A DNA stretch of 64,000 bases from Paludibacter sp. (GTDB lineage: Bacteria > Bacteroidota > Bacteroidia > Bacteroidales > Paludibacteraceae), in contig JAQTTH010000015.1 of assembly GCA_028710895.1 (NCBI GenBank), forward strand, positions 47,542 to 111,541. Reading direction: 5' to 3'. Positions 61,470 to 64,000 of the stretch are shown here, in pieces (the stretch's first letter is position 1; every line of letters begins with the position of its first letter). Under the pieces are notes generated by a model, which was not told the origin of the DNA, made no database searches, and saw only the letters and a list, made by a program, of their open reading frames with translations. Made by a program: the position numbers and the translations under genes.

Positions 61470-62691
61470 GAAAATTATGTGCAGGTGTAGCTACAGTACC
61501 CGCAGCACTAAGAATACCTGTACCAGTTGACATCTTTAAAGTCCCGCTTTCACGAAGATTTAATTTCTTTTCACCGAAAGTGGAGAAGGTCTTTGTAATA
61601 GCTTGCTCACCGAACGGCTTTTTCATCGACTCGGCTATATATTGCAATCCTCGTTTTTGAGTAATTGCGTGTATGTCATATTCAACTTGGTCAAGCCACT
61701 TATAGAAATTCTTTTCCCTTTGGGGGTGCTCTACCCATTTATCCGCAAAATTTTCTTGAGGATTTACTGGATTCGGAATCCATTTAATAAACTTTCCTAC
61801 ACTTGGTTCATAGCGACTCTCAATATAGCTTCTCATATTGGCAACCACATCCAACAATGCGTCGATAATGGACGTTTCTTTTCTGTATGCCATTGAAGCC
61901 AAAGTTGTAATAACTATGGAAATAGGTTTATCTTCATCCCCATTAAACATTATATCCCGATGTCGTTTCAGAATTTGAACAACACGTTGAAGTGGTAATT
62001 TTTCCTTATTATACTTTGGAACAGGATTTACGGCTTCCGACAAAACCATAGATTTACGTAACGTAGTAACATCGGCTGCATTAAAGAACCATTTACCATA
62101 ACCGAATGGATTGCTTTTCATCCAATTTTCGGCAGCCGTATCGGTATAATAGTTGTTTTGCTTATTATCGGTGATACGTATTGCCAACGATTCATAATTA
62201 TTATCCAAAGCCGTCAAGGCCGTGGCTGAAAAAGCTTTTTCAAGCACTGTATTGTATCCACTACTGACAATACTCGGAAGTATATCCATGTGATACTTGG
62301 CACTCTCAGCATATGACAACGTCCAGCATCTTCGTCCTTCCTTGTCAAGCATGTTTTTGTAAGCTTCGTTGTCTTTAAGCCGATTTCCAACCACTTGTTT
62401 TAAATGGTATTGCGTCCACTGTGGATTTTTACCTGTCAGTTCACACACTAAATCAATATCCAAATCGTCATCTTCGCAGACGGGTTTAATCATTGTTCCG
62501 AGCATGAACGAGCCTTGCGGACGAATGATTGGTTTATATGGTGCAAGTGATGATTCGGGCTTTGCCAACCATTCGCCTACTGCACCATAACTACTAACTG
62601 CGGCTTTATATTGGCTTTCTGTGATATCCAATGTTTCACCGAGTGTTTCCAAAATTTCACTAAACTGTTTGTTTTCTTCTTGTGTCAGCAT
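61456..62691 (-). CDS. CD-NTase (CBASS cyclic oligonucleotide synthase)
   Basis: A 411-residue nucleotidyltransferase of the cGAS/DncV-like superfamily. The active site is complete: GS at residues 60-61 in RPQGSFMLGT, DIDL giving Asp 78 and Asp 80, and the third acidic Asp 136 in YHMDILPS. A helical OAS-like second half follows (LPLQRVVQILKRHRDIMF). The C-terminal tail TVATPAHNFHGND is Gly-containing and exposed-looking, fitting the tail that E2-like partners modify. On phage infection such enzymes make a cyclic di- or trinucleotide; which one cannot be read from the sequence. Coupled to the effector (6-bp gap) and to the E2 gene. Confidence 0.93.
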   Translation of the reverse strand: MLTQEENKQFSEILETLGETLDITESQYKAAVSSYGAVGEWLAKPESSLAPYKPIIRPQGSFMLGTMIKPVCEDDDLDIDLVCELTGKNPQWTQYHLKQVVGNRLKDNEAYKNMLDKEGRRCWTLSYAESAKYHMDILPSIVSSGYNTVLEKAFSATALTALDNNYESLAIRITDNKQNNYYTDTAAENWMKSNPFGYGKWFFNAADVTTLRKSMVLSEAVNPVPKYNKEKLPLQRVVQILKRHRDIMFNGDEDKPISIVITTLASMAYRKETSIIDALLDVVANMRSYIESRYEPSVGKFIKWIPNPVNPQENFADKWVEHPQREKNFYKWLDQVEYDIHAITQKRGLQYIAESMKKPFGEQAITKTFSTFGEKKLNLRESGTLKMSTGTGILSAAGTVATPAHNFHGND

Positions 62692-62697
62692 ATATAA

Positions 62698-63822
62698 TTA
62701 ATTTATTGTTATTGTCTTATAGAAATCATTCTTCTCCTTATTTGCATCATATATTACCATGGGCATATCAACTTTTGGCATCCATACTCGACCCAATTCA
62801 ACGGATGCAGAAACAGGCATTGCAGGAAAAATGTGTAGCTCAGTGCAACCATGATGCGATTTGATTTTATCGAAAACATGTCGAACAGTTCGACGAAAAT
62901 CAGATAACAACGTCTCTGTTTTTAAGAAATCATTGTCGGGTGTACCACTTGTTGTTATTTCCCATACACTTGCATTGTCGCCAAATATTTTTTGTATTCT
63001 ATCATGTGTAATAGTCGCGCTCAAACTAAATACAAGTACTGGAACTTTAGTTTTGTCGGCAGGCTCACGAAAAATATATTCAATATTAGGAGATGTCCTC
63101 TGCCACTTCCATGTAGAAGGCTCCCTATGCTTCTGATATACTTTCACATTATTCAAATCGTTCAACAGGACTCCGAATTTTATAAGCAACGGTTGTGGCG
63201 CAATAGCGAACACAGAATAATGGTCGGCATTGCCTTGCATAAGCCTTGGTTTTATTTTCTGATTAAACTGTATAAGAAGGTTTGTTTCTTCCGCTACCCA
63301 ATAAGCATCAGTATCGTCCGTAAAAGGAGCATTTTTTAGCCCCAATTCAATAGGCTGAATACTTGCGGGATAATAATCGTATAACAAGGCTTCACTTGCC
63401 GTATGATAGGATAAAGGAGAATTATTCATTCCAACATTCGCACCATACAGAATTATTTCACTAGTCATTTTGGGAGCGATAGCCGTTATTCGATTAATCC
63501 GTTCTTCATGTTGTCTTTTCATTGCTAATAATCGAGATTCAGAATGACCTGCTACATCATTTATATCTATTCGTCGATGACATTCATCGCATAATAACAT
63601 CAGATTCTCAATATTATCGGCCAAAACTTTTGACCGTAGTGCATCACCTCTTGGGCCATCTGGCTCATCAGCAACAATATGTGCTATATAAGCACTGTTA
63701 TATTTTTTCTTGGTGAGAATATCTGTATGTAACTCTTTGTTGCATCCTTCATATTCACACCTTCCTGCAGAAATTGCCCATAGAAGGTTCTTGTTTTTTG
63801 TACTAATACTTGTTACACTCAT
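62698..63822 (-). CDS. HNH-SAVED effector (Cap5 type)
   Basis: A 374-residue protein. The N-terminal HNH nuclease has zinc Cys 22, 27, 78 and 81 (AGRCEYEGC, LLCDEC) and the beta-beta-alpha metal core with His 48 in IAHIVADEPDGPRGD, Asn 73 and His 82. The C-terminal SAVED domain (about 150-374) is recognisable by the pattern SVFAIAPQPLLIKFGVLLNDLNNVKVYQKHREPSTWKW, VPVLVFSLSATI, and HGCTELHIFPAMPVSASVELGRVWMPKVDMPMVIYD. In Cap5 proteins the SAVED domain senses the cyclic nucleotide and activates DNA degradation. First gene of the CBASS operon. Confidence 0.93.
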   Translation of the reverse strand: MSVTSISTKNKNLLWAISAGRCEYEGCNKELHTDILTKKKYNSAYIAHIVADEPDGPRGDALRSKVLADNIENLMLLCDECHRRIDINDVAGHSESRLLAMKRQHEERINRITAIAPKMTSEIILYGANVGMNNSPLSYHTASEALLYDYYPASIQPIELGLKNAPFTDDTDAYWVAEETNLLIQFNQKIKPRLMQGNADHYSVFAIAPQPLLIKFGVLLNDLNNVKVYQKHREPSTWKWQRTSPNIEYIFREPADKTKVPVLVFSLSATITHDRIQKIFGDNASVWEITTSGTPDNDFLKTETLLSDFRRTVRHVFDKIKSHHGCTELHIFPAMPVSASVELGRVWMPKVDMPMVIYDANKEKNDFYKTITIN

Positions 63823-63851
63823 TATTATCTATTTTATTTATCAGCATTTTA

Positions 63852-63952
63852 TTATATACTAATTCCGTTAGGGAAAATTCTGCTTATTCACAACAATATG
63901 TTTATATTTGCAAAATAATTGATATCTTTCAATTATATACCAATTCCGTTAG
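63852..63952. promoter_or_regulatory. Paired 20-bp repeats in the divergent CBASS control region
   Basis: Direct copies at 63852-63871 and 63933-63952 differ at one base and share the core AATTCCGTTAG. They flank a plus-strand -7 box TATATTTG (63903-63910) and lie between the CBASS operon (minus) and the start of a plus-strand gene. Likely operators of a regulator, possibly the one starting at 63972. Confidence 0.6.
63903..63910 (+). promoter_or_regulatory. Promoter -7 box for rightward gene
   Basis: TATATTTG, a perfect TAnnTTTG match, 62 bp before the ATG at 63972; the downstream operator copy would overlap the start of its transcript. Confidence 0.55.
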
Positions 63953-63971
63953 TAACGCTTTTAGTATACAT

Positions 63972-64000
63972 ATGAAAAGTGATGTAATAGCAGAAAAAAT
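63972..64000 (+). CDS. Start of a rightward gene, possibly an XRE-type regulator (cut by window)
   Basis: ATG followed by MKSDVIAEKI. The first residues resemble XRE-family HTH regulators (xxxxIxxKIxxLR), and the position opposite CBASS and between operator copies fits a regulator. Only ten residues are visible, so this is weak. Confidence 0.35.

Overview
The window looks like a piece of a Bacteroidota chromosome, most likely of the order Bacteroidales (Paludibacter-like). Supporting signs are repeated TAnnTTTG promoter -7 boxes (seen in front of many genes), a type IX secretion sorting domain, DUF6261, DUF3853 and DUF3871 family proteins, a pyrBI operon, and many short intergenic inverted-repeat elements. 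I cannot name the species from sequence alone.

Layout. 1-5.7 kb: the 5' part of an M1-type peptidase gene, then a set of envelope or stress-type genes (small secreted/TM protein, tandem-domain ice-binding-like T9SS protein, CsbD plus lipoprotein, outer-membrane barrel plus lmo0937-type miniprotein). Their four transcription units share a conserved upstream element at fixed distance from the -7 box, so they look like one regulon. 6-14.6 kb: YjbQ, an SdpR/SdpI pair, a secreted hydrolase, a methyltransferase, proS, a 21-bp minisatellite, three AT-rich orphan genes and an isochorismatase-like hydrolase. 14.8-31.4 kb: clpC, an MFS transporter, a phosphohexomutase, a ferredoxin-NADP reductase-like protein, rlmN, three small stress/bleomycin-fold genes, a heterodimeric ABC exporter, fabV and a DUF6261 protein. 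31.5-40.5 kb: orphan secreted protein, zinc-ribbon protein, M28 peptidase fused to a barrel, a subclass B1 metallo-beta-lactamase, a ModF-like ATPase, a rhamnogalacturonan lyase, a second MFS transporter and an outer-membrane protein. 40.6-48.1 kb: tRNA-Thr, yigZ, a DUF1801 protein, a pyrBI operon with a leader peptide and attenuator, a flavin reductase, a CAT-like acetyltransferase, glyA, phoH and purC.

48.26-59.15 kb: tRNA-Ser(TGA) carries an integrated island of about 10.8 kb. It is bounded by a 13-bp repeat of the tRNA 3' end and carries a tyrosine integrase, DUF3853 and DUF3987 proteins, RadC, an AAA ATPase, DUF3871 and a plus-strand cargo cluster of unknown function. A long structured hairpin precedes the cargo. 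I see no relaxase or virion gene.

59.4-64 kb: a second tyrosine integrase and then a minus-strand CBASS anti-phage operon: HNH-SAVED effector (Cap5 type), CD-NTase and a stand-alone E2-like protein (type II-short), with a 45-residue basic protein downstream. A divergent gene, probably a regulator, begins at the window edge, and a 20-bp operator-like repeat flanks the divergent promoter. The two integrases in a row suggest tandem integration at one tRNA hotspot with defence cargo in the outer element.
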